NCBI GenBank assembly: GCA_035301265.1
Contig: DATGUP010000021.1
Coordinates: 1-64,000 of the forward strand
Origin: DATGUP01 sp035301265
GTDB taxonomy: Bacteria > Bacillota > Bacilli > Bacillales > Amphibacillaceae
Reading direction: 5' to 3'
Length of the DNA stretch: 64,000 nucleotides
The notes beneath the pieces were generated by a model that saw only the letters and a list, made by a program, of their open reading frames with translations, was not told the DNA's origin and ran no database searches. Below, piece after piece: positions 17,599 to 25,976 of this stretch; positions within the stretch are counted from its first letter, which is position 1, and the number at the start of each line of letters is the position of its first letter. Made by a program: the position numbers and the translations under genes.

Positions 17599-18207
17599 TT
17601 ATTTTCGATGAAAAATACGCTGTGCTTCCTGGACTTCGTGTTTGATTTTAGACATTTCTTCGTCCAATTTAAACGCTGCTTCTGCCGCGCGTTTAAGCCG
17701 TGTTTTGATCTCCGTCGGGATGCGACCTTTATATTTATAGTTCAGCGAATGTTCGGTCGTCGCCCAGAAATTCATCGCTAATGTCCGGATTTGGATTTCC
17801 GCAATCACTTTCTTTTCTCCGTGTATCGTCTCTACTGGATACTCAATGATGATGTGATACGAACGGTAGCCGCTTTCTTTGTTATCAGCTATATAATCTC
17901 TTTCTTCAACAATCTTCAAATCTTTACGCGAGCGAATCGTTTTAACGATCGAATAAATATCATCAACAAATTGACAAACGACACGAACTCCGGCAATATC
18001 TTGAATGTCTTGTTCAATGCGGTCGAGGGGAATTCGTTTGCTTTCAGCCTTTTCTAAAATACTGGCAACAGGCTTTACCCGTCCTGTAATAAATTCGATC
18101 GGCGAATAGGTCGATTCGTGTTCAAATTGCGCTTGCATCCCCTTTAGTTTGACTTTCAATTCTTCCACAGCTTGCGCATACGGTGCAAGCAATGCTTCCC
18201 AATTCAT
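17599..18207 (-). CDS. relQ: Small alarmone synthetase RelQ
   Basis: A 202-residue (p)ppGpp synthetase without hydrolase or regulatory domains, made in response to cell-wall and alkaline stress in B. subtilis. Synthetase motifs visible: RVKPVASILEK, DIAGVRVVCQF, SGYRSYHIIIEYP and the catalytic Glu in AEIQIRTLAMNFW. A charged C-terminal helix supports tetramer formation. ATG 18207 (MNWEALLAPY) has AGGTGG upstream, whereas 18237 lacks a site. First gene of the relQ-nadK-yjbO run. Confidence 0.92.
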   Translation of the reverse strand: MNWEALLAPYAQAVEELKVKLKGMQAQFEHESTYSPIEFITGRVKPVASILEKAESKRIPLDRIEQDIQDIAGVRVVCQFVDDIYSIVKTIRSRKDLKIVEERDYIADNKESGYRSYHIIIEYPVETIHGEKKVIAEIQIRTLAMNFWATTEHSLNYKYKGRIPTEIKTRLKRAAEAAFKLDEEMSKIKHEVQEAQRIFHRK

Positions 18208-18377
18208 ATTGTACACCACCTGTCTTTTTAACGACACTTACTAGTTTTATTTTAACATAAATCGTCTAGGTGTTCGTACCTCCCTCGCTTTCCAGTGACA
18301 TCCATTAGCATTACATTTTATTTGCATAAAATTTGACGATTAGCCATAATCAAATACAACCAAGGAGGAAATCAACA

Positions 18378-19016
18378 ATGGTGCAAGAAGTGGAAATTGA
18401 ATTTAAAAATCTGCTCACTGCAGATGAATTTAACCGCTTAGCAAGTTATTTAGCTTTCCCAGACGAAGCAGTTAAACAAACGAATTATTATTTTGAAACT
18501 GCCGATTATCTGTTGAAAACATACGGAAGTGCTCTAAGAATCCGTGAAAAAAACGGCACTTATACCCTGACTTTAAAAGAACCGCATCCCGACGGTTTGT
18601 TGGAGACCCATGATCCTTTGACAAAACAGGAAAAAGAACGCTGGCTTTCAGGACAGCATTCGAAAGCACCAAATGTCACACGCCAGTTGCAAAAAAAAGG
18701 CATCGCCTTAAGCGATTTATATTACATAGGTCAATTGGTAACGAAACGACGGCAGCAAACCTACAAGCAAACCATCGTTGTTTTAGATGAAAGTATGTAT
18801 AACGGGCGAAAGGATTACGAACTAGAAGTCGAAGCAACAGACTATAAAACGGGCTTAACCGTATTCCGCAACCTGTTAGACACATTAGCTATTCCGCAGC
18901 GGGAAACGCCGAATAAAATCAAACGTTTTTTTACTTCACGAGCTGGGAAAAACGAGCAACAACCAGATCAGTTGCCCCGTCTTAGGACGTTGCTAAAATA
19001 TGACGTAAATACGTGA
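18378..19016 (+). CDS. yjbK: CYTH-domain phosphatase-like protein (YjbK)
   Basis: A 212-residue protein of the CYTH (CyaB/thiamine triphosphatase) tunnel fold. The defining ExExK motif is EIEFK at residues 6-10 with Glu6, Glu8 and Lys10. Further basic and acidic residues line up along the fold (LRIREKNGTYTLTLKEPH, YELEVEATD). Members hydrolyse organic triphosphates or inorganic tri/polyphosphate; the substrate here is unknown. AAGGAGG lies eight bases before ATG 18378. Divergent from relQ and followed by the haemoglobin gene after 12 bases. Confidence 0.9.
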   Translation: MVQEVEIEFKNLLTADEFNRLASYLAFPDEAVKQTNYYFETADYLLKTYGSALRIREKNGTYTLTLKEPHPDGLLETHDPLTKQEKERWLSGQHSKAPNVTRQLQKKGIALSDLYYIGQLVTKRRQQTYKQTIVVLDESMYNGRKDYELEVEATDYKTGLTVFRNLLDTLAIPQRETPNKIKRFFTSRAGKNEQQPDQLPRLRTLLKYDVNT

Positions 19017-19028
19017 GGAGAGAAAAAC

Positions 19029-19412
19029 ATGACAACACAACCCGGCACCATCTATGAAGCTATCGGCGGTTTTGCAGCCATCGACCGGCTTGTCACCGCT
19101 TTTTACAAACGCGTCGGCAAACATCCCCAACTCATTCCAATTTTTCCAGCCGATTTGACAGAGACGGCACGAAAACAACGTTTATTTTTAACGATGTTTT
19201 TGGGCGGTCCACGCTGGTATGTTGAAGATCGCGGTCATCCGATGATGCGCAGGCGCCATCTGCCATTTCCCATCACCCCTGAACGGCGTGACGCCTGGCT
19301 CGAATGTATGGACCAAGCGCTAGACGAAGCACAAATTGAAGAACCGTACCGGACAGCTATATTTGAAAAACTCACCATGACGGCAAACCATATGATGAAC
19401 ACACCAGAATGA
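19029..19412 (+). CDS. yjbI: Truncated haemoglobin (group II, YjbI)
   Basis: A 127-residue 2-on-2 globin. The glycine motif YEAIGGFAAID begins it, and the proximal His is expected in MMRRRHLPFPIT. GGPRWYVEDRGHP is the group II signature. Such globins bind oxygen or nitric oxide; in Staphylococcus and Bacillus YjbI is linked to thiol or SpxH redox function. It overlaps the ATG-initiated form of the next gene and is in the same run as spxH, the classic yjbI-yjbH pair. Confidence 0.92.
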   Translation: MTTQPGTIYEAIGGFAAIDRLVTAFYKRVGKHPQLIPIFPADLTETARKQRLFLTMFLGGPRWYVEDRGHPMMRRRHLPFPITPERRDAWLECMDQALDEAQIEEPYRTAIFEKLTMTANHMMNTPE

Positions 19413-19429
19413 AAGAAAGGAGAATCGAT

Positions 19430-20329
19430 GTGAATTGGCATCATCATGGGCCACAGCACTCAGGTGATACATACACATCGGAAACATATAGCTATGTTGA
19501 TGTCATGCAAAAGCCTGTGGAAATTTACGTCTTTATTGATCTGCTTTGCCCTGAGTGCTGGTCATTGGAGCCATACTTAAGAAAGCTATCGGTAGAGTAC
19601 GGACGCTATTTCACACTCCGGCCCATACTGAGCGGCCATTTAAACACATTGAACAAGGACAAGTTCGATCGGCCTTTAAAATTGAAAGCCATCTGGGAAA
19701 AAACCGCCCAACGAACAGGCATGAGCTGTGACGGTGATCTATGGATTGAAAATCCGGTCTCAACACCTTGGTTTGCCGCCCTTGCTATCAAGGCAGCCGA
19801 ATTGCAAGGAAAAAAAGCAGGGCGCATTTTCCTTCGCAAAGTCCAAGAAAGTTTGTTTTTAAAAAAGCAAGACATATCGGACAAAGCTGTTTTAATCAAT
19901 TGTGCGTACGAAGCAAAACTTGACGTCGACGAGTTTCAAAATGATCTTTACTCGACATCGGCCAAAAAGGCGCTGCACTGTGATTTTAAATTGACCAACG
20001 AAATGGAAGTCGATTATATTCCAGCCATTGTGTTTTTCAACCAATTCGTTGAACAGCACGGGATAAAAATATCCGGCCTTTATCCGTACGACATTTACGT
20101 CCGCATACTTAAACAAATGCTGCAAAAAGATACCATTATACCTTCTACGAAACCTCCGCTCGAAGACTTTTTAGCGTTTTATGAATTTGTCGGATCAAAA
20201 GAAATCTCCGTCGTCTACGACTGGAGCTTGGCAAAAACAGAACGAGAGATGAAAAAACTTCAACTCAAACGAATCGTCAAGAAGGTCCCTGTGAAACACG
20301 GCACATTTTGGCAATATAGCGCCGAATAA
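19430..20329 (+). CDS. spxH: ClpXP adaptor SpxH (YjbH)
   Basis: A 299-residue DsbA-like adaptor that delivers the Spx regulator to ClpXP. It has the His-rich N-terminus (NWHHHGPQH) and the thioredoxin-like CPEC at Cys40-Cys43, within FIDLLCPECWSLEP. GTG 19430 is chosen: AAAGGAG sits seven bases upstream; the in-frame ATG at 19409 would overlap the globin gene by four bases and has no such site. Spx itself is encoded 5 kb away. It ends with a bidirectional terminator. Confidence 0.92.
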   Translation: MNWHHHGPQHSGDTYTSETYSYVDVMQKPVEIYVFIDLLCPECWSLEPYLRKLSVEYGRYFTLRPILSGHLNTLNKDKFDRPLKLKAIWEKTAQRTGMSCDGDLWIENPVSTPWFAALAIKAAELQGKKAGRIFLRKVQESLFLKKQDISDKAVLINCAYEAKLDVDEFQNDLYSTSAKKALHCDFKLTNEMEVDYIPAIVFFNQFVEQHGIKISGLYPYDIYVRILKQMLQKDTIIPSTKPPLEDFLAFYEFVGSKEISVVYDWSLAKTEREMKKLQLKRIVKKVPVKHGTFWQYSAE

Positions 20330-20330
20330 A

Positions 20331-20373
20331 AAAAGAAAGGGCATGCGGCAAGAAACGCATGTCCTTTCTTTTG
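20331..20373. terminator. Terminator after spxH
   Basis: AAAAGAAAGGGCATGCG pairs with CGCATGTCCTTTCTTTT. The T-rich arm on the plus strand fits termination of spxH. Confidence 0.8.
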
Positions 20374-20449
20374 AACTAAGGCTTTCGCCAAAGTTATTTA
20401 TATTGCAAGGGGATGGGAGAGTATGCAATCAAACAAAGGGGGGCTTGTT

Positions 20450-20465
20450 TGTGATTCATCTCACA
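20450..20465. promoter_or_regulatory. CRP/FNR-type palindrome
   Basis: TGTGA-TTCATC-TCACA is a perfect match to the B. subtilis Fnr/CRP consensus. It lies in noncoding DNA 128 bases before the small membrane-protein gene at 20593. No good -10 sits at the usual class II distance, so its role is uncertain. Confidence 0.45.
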
Positions 20466-20592
20466 TTTTTTATTGTAGCAGACGTTGCCGCAACGTGCAA
20501 TAGAGCGTTCAGTTTTTCACAAAAATGTCAAACTTCTAAGGCGAATACATAATGCATAACCTAAGAATAAGTATCATGAGGAGGGATTAGTG

Positions 20593-20772
20593 TTGCGAGA
20601 ACTTAGTCCTTATTTATTTTTTGTGTTGACGGTCATCGCCTTTTTCTTGAATTTCCTCGGCTTGATGAAACTCATTCCATTGTTTATTACACTTCCTCTG
20701 CTGTTTATCTCGCTGTATATGACCATTTTTTCCTTTTTCCATCGACGGACATTTCGCGGGCGGATGTATTAA
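20593..20772 (+). CDS. Small two-helix membrane protein
   Basis: A 59-residue protein, function unknown. Two hydrophobic stretches (about residues 6-26 and 29-48) are joined by a short turn and followed by a basic tail (HRRTFRGRMY), predicting a cytoplasmic C-terminus. GAGGAGGGA precedes TTG 20593 by six bases; a GTG at 20590 is closer to the site. A perfect CRP/FNR-type palindrome lies upstream. Confidence 0.65.
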   Translation: MRELSPYLFFVLTVIAFFLNFLGLMKLIPLFITLPLLFISLYMTIFSFFHRRTFRGRMY

Positions 20773-20829
20773 ACAAAATAACTAAGCAGCCGAAAGAATA
20801 TGTGCAGACGGAGTGGATTTAAAATGAAC

Positions 20830-20858
20830 AAAAAAGGACACCGAACAAGAGGTGTCCT
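20830..20858 (-). terminator. Terminator after pepF
   Basis: AGGACACC and GGTGTCCT form a stem followed on the minus strand by TTTTTTG. It is 130 bases past the pepF stop. Confidence 0.7.
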
Positions 20859-20988
20859 CTACGAAGAACTTCATTTCATTTAAATAAACAGCTGATTTTC
20901 CGAGGTGCGACCGCTACTTCCTACCTGTGCTGTTTCTGTTTTACATTGTTTAAGTTCGTTTGTCACAACCTGTCATAGATCCTGTTCA

Positions 20989-22806
20989 TCAATTTAAAAC
21001 AAGCAATTGTTCCAATTCCGCTAATTTGTCTGCAAATACGTCTAAGGATGCAGTGATCGGTTCTTTCGATGTCATGTCGACACCAGCTTTTTTCAAAATT
21101 TCGATCGGGTAATCGCTGCTTCCGGCGCACAGAAAATCGTTGATATAACGATCGACAGCCCCATCCTCACCGCTCAAAATGGATGATGCAAGCGCAGTCG
21201 CTGCCGAATACCCTGTTGCATATTGGTAAACGTAATAGTTCATGTAGAAATGCGGAATGCGTGCCCATTCCAAACCGATTTCTTCATCAGAGACGGCATC
21301 ATCGCCAAAATATTTTTTATTCAAATTGTAGTAGATTTCTGTGAGCTTGTCAGCGGTCAATGCTTCGCCATTTTGCATGCGCACATGAATGTCATGTTCA
21401 AATTCAGCAAACATCGTCTGGCGGAAAACCGTTCCGCGAAATCCTTCGAGAAAATGGTTCAATAAATACGCTTTTTTCCGGTCATCGTCCAAATGTTTCA
21501 ACATATAGTCATTGAGCAAAGCTTCATTTAACGTTGATGCGACTTCCGCTACGAAAATGGAATAGTTACCATAGCGGAACGGCTGTGATTTGCGCGTATA
21601 GTAACTGTGAACCGAATGACCTAATTCGTGTGCCAATGTAAAGGCATCGTTAAGCGTCCCTTGCCAGTTCAACAAAATATACGGATTTGTGCCATACGCC
21701 CCCGATGAATAGGCTCCGCTGCGCTTTCCTTTATTTTCTTCAACATCGATCCAGCGATTTTGAAAACCTTCTTTGACGATATTTATATAATCGTCTCCGA
21801 GCGGTGCAAGACCATCAAGCACGTATTGCTGGGCCTCTTCATACGATATGTTCATCTCCACATCCTGTACAAGCGGTGTATACATATCGTACATGTGCAG
21901 TTCATCGACACCGAGCACTTTTTTACGAAGAGAAACATAGCGGTGCAACAACGGTAACTTATCATTCACGGCTTCAACCAAATTATCATAAACTTTCTCA
22001 GGTATATTATTAGCATCCAAAGCCGCTTGACGTGCTGATTCATAACGACGCACTTTTGCATTGAAATTATTTTTCTTTACAGTCCCGGACAGTGTTGCAG
22101 CAAATGTATTAATAAATTGACCATATGTTTCATACATCGCTTTAAACGCCTGTTTTCGAACATTTCGGTCTTTAGATTCAAGAAAACCGATATAACGGCC
22201 ATGCGTTAGTTGAACATCTTCACCTTGTTCGTTTTTTATCGTTGGAAATGTTAAGTCGGCATTGTTCAACATGGTGAAGGTTTGTCCTGCATTATTTAAG
22301 GGCTCTGCGGCCTCAGCCAACAACGCTTCCTCACGTTCGCTCAACACATGCGGGCGCTGGCGATTGATTTCATCCAATGTGTGCTTGTATTTTTGCAAGT
22401 CTTCGTTCGCTTCCAGAAAGCGATTCAACACTGTTTCATCTATCGATAAAATCTCCGGAACGATAAAACTCATCGCGCTGGCAGCTGATGAAAGAAGCGT
22501 TTCAGCTCGGGACTCGAGAGCTTGGTAAAACGTATTCGTCGTATCTTGATCTGCCCGCATATGGGCATATGTATACAATTTTCCAAGCCGCTCGGATAAT
22601 GCGTCTTGCAATTGCAGCACATCGACAAGCGTTTGTGCTCCATCAGCTAGTTTCCCGCGGTAATCCGTTATTTTTGGTATATCCGCTTGCAATGCCTTAA
22701 ACTCTTTTTCCCAATCATCATCGGTTGCAAAAATATCCTCCAGTCTCCACGTTCGCTCCTCAGGAATCTCGTCTCGCGTCGGCAACGATTTCGTTGTTTT
22801 AGCCAC
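20989..22806 (-). CDS. pepF: Oligoendopeptidase F (M3B metallopeptidase)
   Basis: A 605-residue cytosolic zinc peptidase that cleaves short peptides. The zinc motif HELGH is in TLAHELGHSVHSYY with the third ligand Glu in VAEVASTLNEAL downstream. The N-terminal helical region (from RTWRLEDIFATDDDW) is the PepF domain. GTG 22806 is preferred because AAGGAGG lies nine bases upstream; longer readings have none. In B. subtilis the gene (yjbG) keeps the same neighbours, coiA and spxH, and affects peptide pheromone turnover when overexpressed. Confidence 0.93.
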   Translation of the reverse strand: MAKTTKSLPTRDEIPEERTWRLEDIFATDDDWEKEFKALQADIPKITDYRGKLADGAQTLVDVLQLQDALSERLGKLYTYAHMRADQDTTNTFYQALESRAETLLSSAASAMSFIVPEILSIDETVLNRFLEANEDLQKYKHTLDEINRQRPHVLSEREEALLAEAAEPLNNAGQTFTMLNNADLTFPTIKNEQGEDVQLTHGRYIGFLESKDRNVRKQAFKAMYETYGQFINTFAATLSGTVKKNNFNAKVRRYESARQAALDANNIPEKVYDNLVEAVNDKLPLLHRYVSLRKKVLGVDELHMYDMYTPLVQDVEMNISYEEAQQYVLDGLAPLGDDYINIVKEGFQNRWIDVEENKGKRSGAYSSGAYGTNPYILLNWQGTLNDAFTLAHELGHSVHSYYTRKSQPFRYGNYSIFVAEVASTLNEALLNDYMLKHLDDDRKKAYLLNHFLEGFRGTVFRQTMFAEFEHDIHVRMQNGEALTADKLTEIYYNLNKKYFGDDAVSDEEIGLEWARIPHFYMNYYVYQYATGYSAATALASSILSGEDGAVDRYINDFLCAGSSDYPIEILKKAGVDMTSKEPITASLDVFADKLAELEQLLVLN

Positions 22807-22892
22807 GTTTATCTTCCTCCTTATTTGGTAACTGTCTTCCATTTTTATATTCTATTTGTATGCACGATCTCCTTCTTAGTATAACGGATATA

Positions 22893-24092
22893 TCACCAAT
22901 CATGCTTCTGTTTTGCTCGATTGAGCTGTCTGAGCTGTTTCATCAATCGCCTGTCGGCTTGTACCGCTTCCTCGATATGGTTGTAAAAACGAATAGGATT
23001 GATTTTGACGAAATGACGAGGGGAACGTCTCATTACTATTTGCAGCTGTTCCAATAGGTGGAGATATTCTTCAATCGGGTTGTTTGCGGAGAGAAATGAA
23101 GGAAATGTTTGTCGGTTGGCCATGTGGTCGTGCAAAAGTTTTTCACATTGAGCTAACGTCAATGTGCCACCAAGCGGAAGCGGTGTCAACAATTCTAAAC
23201 AGAGGCGGCTTTGCCAATCCCACGGTGGTGACATCATCATATATTGCGACGAAACGGGTAAATAAACGATGGAAGGCAACGCGTCTTTGTACACGTGTTT
23301 TGCATACAACCATTCATGCCACGCCCGTTGCTGTCCGTACAGAGGGAATGCAAAATTCGGGTTCAGGCGAAAATGACGTTTTTCTTTTTCCCATAATGCA
23401 TACAGTTCCTCAGGTTGAAACAAACTCGTGTGAAATATATCGGGAAATGCGAGTCGATCAAGTTTTTGCATACGAAATTTACCGAGTGCGCGGGTTGCCT
23501 TTGTCAAAAATAAATCAGCACATGTGATGAATATACGCGTCTCAGGATCAAAGAAGAATAAGACGGGGGCCATTTTAGGTGGAAAATGATGAATGAACCG
23601 GCGCAGAAACGGGTCAACCTTCAGACCGTGACGATGCAATCGTTTGAAATGATCTGCACCGAGCACCCATATCGGTATCATACCTAATTGATGATAACCG
23701 CGGTTTCGAGCCATGATTCGTTTAATCGGGATGCGAGCGCATTGAAACTCAAGTGCAATGTGCTTATTTCGGATGGTTATTAATAAATCGGGGCGTTGGT
23801 TAATATCTGGTAAGTAGTTTTCCAAACGTACGGAGAGATTCTGTCTGCGAAGCCATTGATACAAAAGCAGTTTCCCTTTTTCGTGAACAGGCCCTTCCCC
23901 GCCCTCATGGTTGACGCAAGCGCTCCTTTCCCTGTGGGCAAAATGCGGGATGACGGCCTCTCCTGCCCTTACGATCACTTGTTCATGACAAGCAGGACAA
24001 AAGAAGCGTTCATGCCGTTTACTAGCAATCTCCGCTTTCGTAAGCGACGCAAGGGTCACGATAGATCCGTCTTCAGTTTTTGCCTGCAGCAT
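22893..24092 (-). CDS. coiA: Competence protein CoiA
   Basis: A 399-residue protein required for processing incoming DNA during transformation. An N-terminal zinc-finger-like segment has FFCPACHEQV and PHFAHRERSACVNH. It is followed by a PD-(D/E)xK nuclease core seen as RPDLLITI with ALEFQ. The C-terminal half is poorly conserved. ATG 24092 has AAGGAGGTG six bases upstream. Located between mecA and pepF as in B. subtilis (yjbF). Its retention suggests that natural competence is or was present. Confidence 0.9.
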   Translation of the reverse strand: MLQAKTEDGSIVTLASLTKAEIASKRHERFFCPACHEQVIVRAGEAVIPHFAHRERSACVNHEGGEGPVHEKGKLLLYQWLRRQNLSVRLENYLPDINQRPDLLITIRNKHIALEFQCARIPIKRIMARNRGYHQLGMIPIWVLGADHFKRLHRHGLKVDPFLRRFIHHFPPKMAPVLFFFDPETRIFITCADLFLTKATRALGKFRMQKLDRLAFPDIFHTSLFQPEELYALWEKEKRHFRLNPNFAFPLYGQQRAWHEWLYAKHVYKDALPSIVYLPVSSQYMMMSPPWDWQSRLCLELLTPLPLGGTLTLAQCEKLLHDHMANRQTFPSFLSANNPIEEYLHLLEQLQIVMRRSPRHFVKINPIRFYNHIEEAVQADRRLMKQLRQLNRAKQKHDW

Positions 24093-24153
24093 CAAATGCA
24101 CCTCCTTCTACCAATTATTTTCGACATTCAGCACCATTTTTCCTGCCTAAGAA

Positions 24154-24189
24154 CAAAAAAATAGACACCGTTCTTTTCAGGTGTCTATA
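24154..24189 (-). terminator. Terminator after mecA
   Basis: TAGACACC and GGTGTCTA form a stem followed on the minus strand by seven T, directly after the mecA stop. Confidence 0.8.
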
Positions 24190-24190
24190 G

Positions 24191-24865
24191 CTATGCCGGG
24201 AAATATGCTCTGATTTGCGCGAACGTGTCTTCAGCAAAAATCTGTTTGCCATATTCTTCCAAAACATGAATCGTTACATCGGTATCATCAGCAAATTCAA
24301 AAACTTGGCTAATCATGTCTTCTTGAATGTCATCGTCAACATCATCATAGAAGAATTCGAGGTATAGGTAGTAATGATCATCATAGAAATAAAGGCCGCT
24401 GTCCATATCTACTGTTTCATGTTGTTTCAAATAATGGCTCAGTTGGATGACATCCTCAAAATCAGCCAACCGAACAATTAAGGACAAGTTGCCGTCCTCC
24501 CTGTCGTCCACATCATCACGACGGCCAAATTTATTCTCCAGCATGTTTTCAATTTTTTCATCCACTTCGATATCGATCGTTTTTCCATCGCCTGTCGGCA
24601 GTTCAAGTCGCTCGCCGTTTTTAGACACTTGAGCTTTTGTCACAATGATCTCTAATCCGCTTTCCAATGCCTGTACTTGAATCCACAATGGGCCGTCAAC
24701 ATTAAAATCTTCCTTATAATTGACTTCATCCATCACTTGCCAAAATAATTGTTCGCTGCGTTCGCGATTGTACCAGATTTCCTCACGTTCAAAACCGCGA
24801 TCTTCAATATCACTATATGAAATATAAAACTTAACCGTATTCTCATTGATACGCTCTATCTCCAT
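24191..24865 (-). CDS. mecA: Adaptor protein MecA
   Basis: A 224-residue adaptor that delivers substrates such as ComK to ClpC-ClpP. The N-terminal substrate-binding part (MEIERINENTVKFYISYSDI, with NREREQLFWQVMDEV-like helix) and the acidic linker (DVDDREDG) precede the C-terminal ClpC-binding domain (YLYLEFFYDDVDDDI, FAEDTFAQIRAYF). Very acidic overall. It has its own terminator and lies downstream of spx with a 350-base gap, so it probably has its own promoter. Confidence 0.95.
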   Translation of the reverse strand: MEIERINENTVKFYISYSDIEDRGFEREEIWYNRERSEQLFWQVMDEVNYKEDFNVDGPLWIQVQALESGLEIIVTKAQVSKNGERLELPTGDGKTIDIEVDEKIENMLENKFGRRDDVDDREDGNLSLIVRLADFEDVIQLSHYLKQHETVDMDSGLYFYDDHYYLYLEFFYDDVDDDIQEDMISQVFEFADDTDVTIHVLEEYGKQIFAEDTFAQIRAYFPA

Positions 24866-25147
24866 GATATGCGACTCTCCCTTCTTTTAAAATATAAAAA
24901 TGGAGTTGGCCCAATCCACATCAACCTTACCCCAGTATATCTCAAACCGCCATCAAATGGGAGATGCTTTTGGTGTATATTTTCTTTTCATCATTTGCTT
25001 TCTTTATTCCTATTGTATGATACAAAGTGGTATTTTGAAAATTTAAATGCCTATTCGTAATTGATATCCTATTTTAAACGAAAATCCTTCTTTTGTCACT
25101 AGAATATTTTAACTTATTTTCTCACAGACACGCTGTTTCTAACCATG
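24866..25147. other. Intergenic region upstream of mecA
   Basis: About 280 bases of AT-rich DNA between the spx terminator and the mecA start. It should hold the mecA promoter; TATTGTATGATACAAA near 25011 is a short imperfect palindrome. No gene or RNA was recognised. Confidence 0.4.
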
Positions 25148-25184
25148 AAAAAAACGCAGATCTGCCCGGAAAAAATCTGCGTTT
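25148..25184 (-). terminator. Terminator after spx
   Basis: AAACGCAGAT pairs with ATCTGCGTTT and is followed on the minus strand by a T run, 38 bases past the spx stop. Confidence 0.8.
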
Positions 25185-25221
25185 GTTTCTGCTGCATTAT
25201 ACTCGTCTATACGTAAACGGG

Positions 25222-25617
25222 CTAGTTAACCATGCGCTGTGCTTCACGCAGCTGGAATGTGCGAACTTTCCGCGGCAGGAAGCGGCGAATTTCGTCCTCA
25301 TTATAACCAACCTGCAATCGTTTTTCATCAAGGATAATCGGCCGTCTTAATAAGCCAGGATTTTCCTGAATCAATTGGAATAATTCTCTCATGGGCAATT
25401 GATCGATATCAACATCTAATTTTTGAAAGACCTTGGAGCGGGTCGAAATAATTTCATCTGTCCCGTTTTCGGTCATGCGCAAAATTTCTTTGATTTCATC
25501 CAGTGTTAGGGCTTCAGAAAAAATGTTGCGCTCTTTAAAGGGAATGTTGTGCTCTTCCAACCAGGACTTGGCTTTCCGGCAGGATGTACAGCTTGGTGAG
25601 GTATAAAGTGTTACCAT
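25222..25617 (-). CDS. spxA: Redox-sensing regulator Spx
   Basis: A 131-residue ArsC-like protein that binds the RNA polymerase alpha C-terminal domain and redirects transcription under thiol stress. The CxxC switch is Cys10-Cys13 in SPSCTSCRKAK. The segments TRSKVFQKL and RRPIILDEKRLQVGYNEDEIR match canonical Spx rather than the MgsR paralogue. Its proteolysis is set by SpxH, encoded at 19430. It has a separate promoter and terminator. Confidence 0.95.
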   Translation of the reverse strand: MVTLYTSPSCTSCRKAKSWLEEHNIPFKERNIFSEALTLDEIKEILRMTENGTDEIISTRSKVFQKLDVDIDQLPMRELFQLIQENPGLLRRPIILDEKRLQVGYNEDEIRRFLPRKVRTFQLREAQRMVN

Positions 25618-25703
25618 GAAACGTCACTCCTCATTCTGTAAGTGTATATGTTCATGAGAATAAACATATGCCAGATTATTAAATAATAATCAATTTAAAT
25701 TAT

Positions 25704-25733
25704 CTTATATGTAAATTATACATCATTTGTCAA
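25704..25733 (-). promoter_or_regulatory. Promoter of spx
   Basis: On the minus strand TTGACA (25733-25728) and TATAAG (25709-25704) are 18 bases apart, giving a leader of about 80 bases. The surrounding DNA is very AT-rich. Confidence 0.6.
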
Positions 25734-25976
25734 GTAAAAGGTAGGATGAATTGGAAAAAAGATGCGCATTTGCTAAATTGTTCACAAATTGTTCTTAGTT
25801 TATTGTTACTATTCCCGATCGCCAACGTTTTAAACGCTTTTTGTAAAAATGTACCTTAAATGAAGCGACCGGTAAAACCCTTAAAACTACTATGCCCGGT
25901 CGCGTATAATCTAAACATAAAACACGCAATATCATTCCTTTCCTGCAGCTGTTTCTTTGACAGCAAATGTCGGAAG
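25734..25976. other. Intergenic region between spx and the TIM-barrel gene
   Basis: About 240 bases without a credible gene. GCGACCGG at 25864 pairs with CCGGTCGC near 25903 around a loop of roughly 25 bases; it lacks a T run, so termination is doubtful. Confidence 0.4.
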
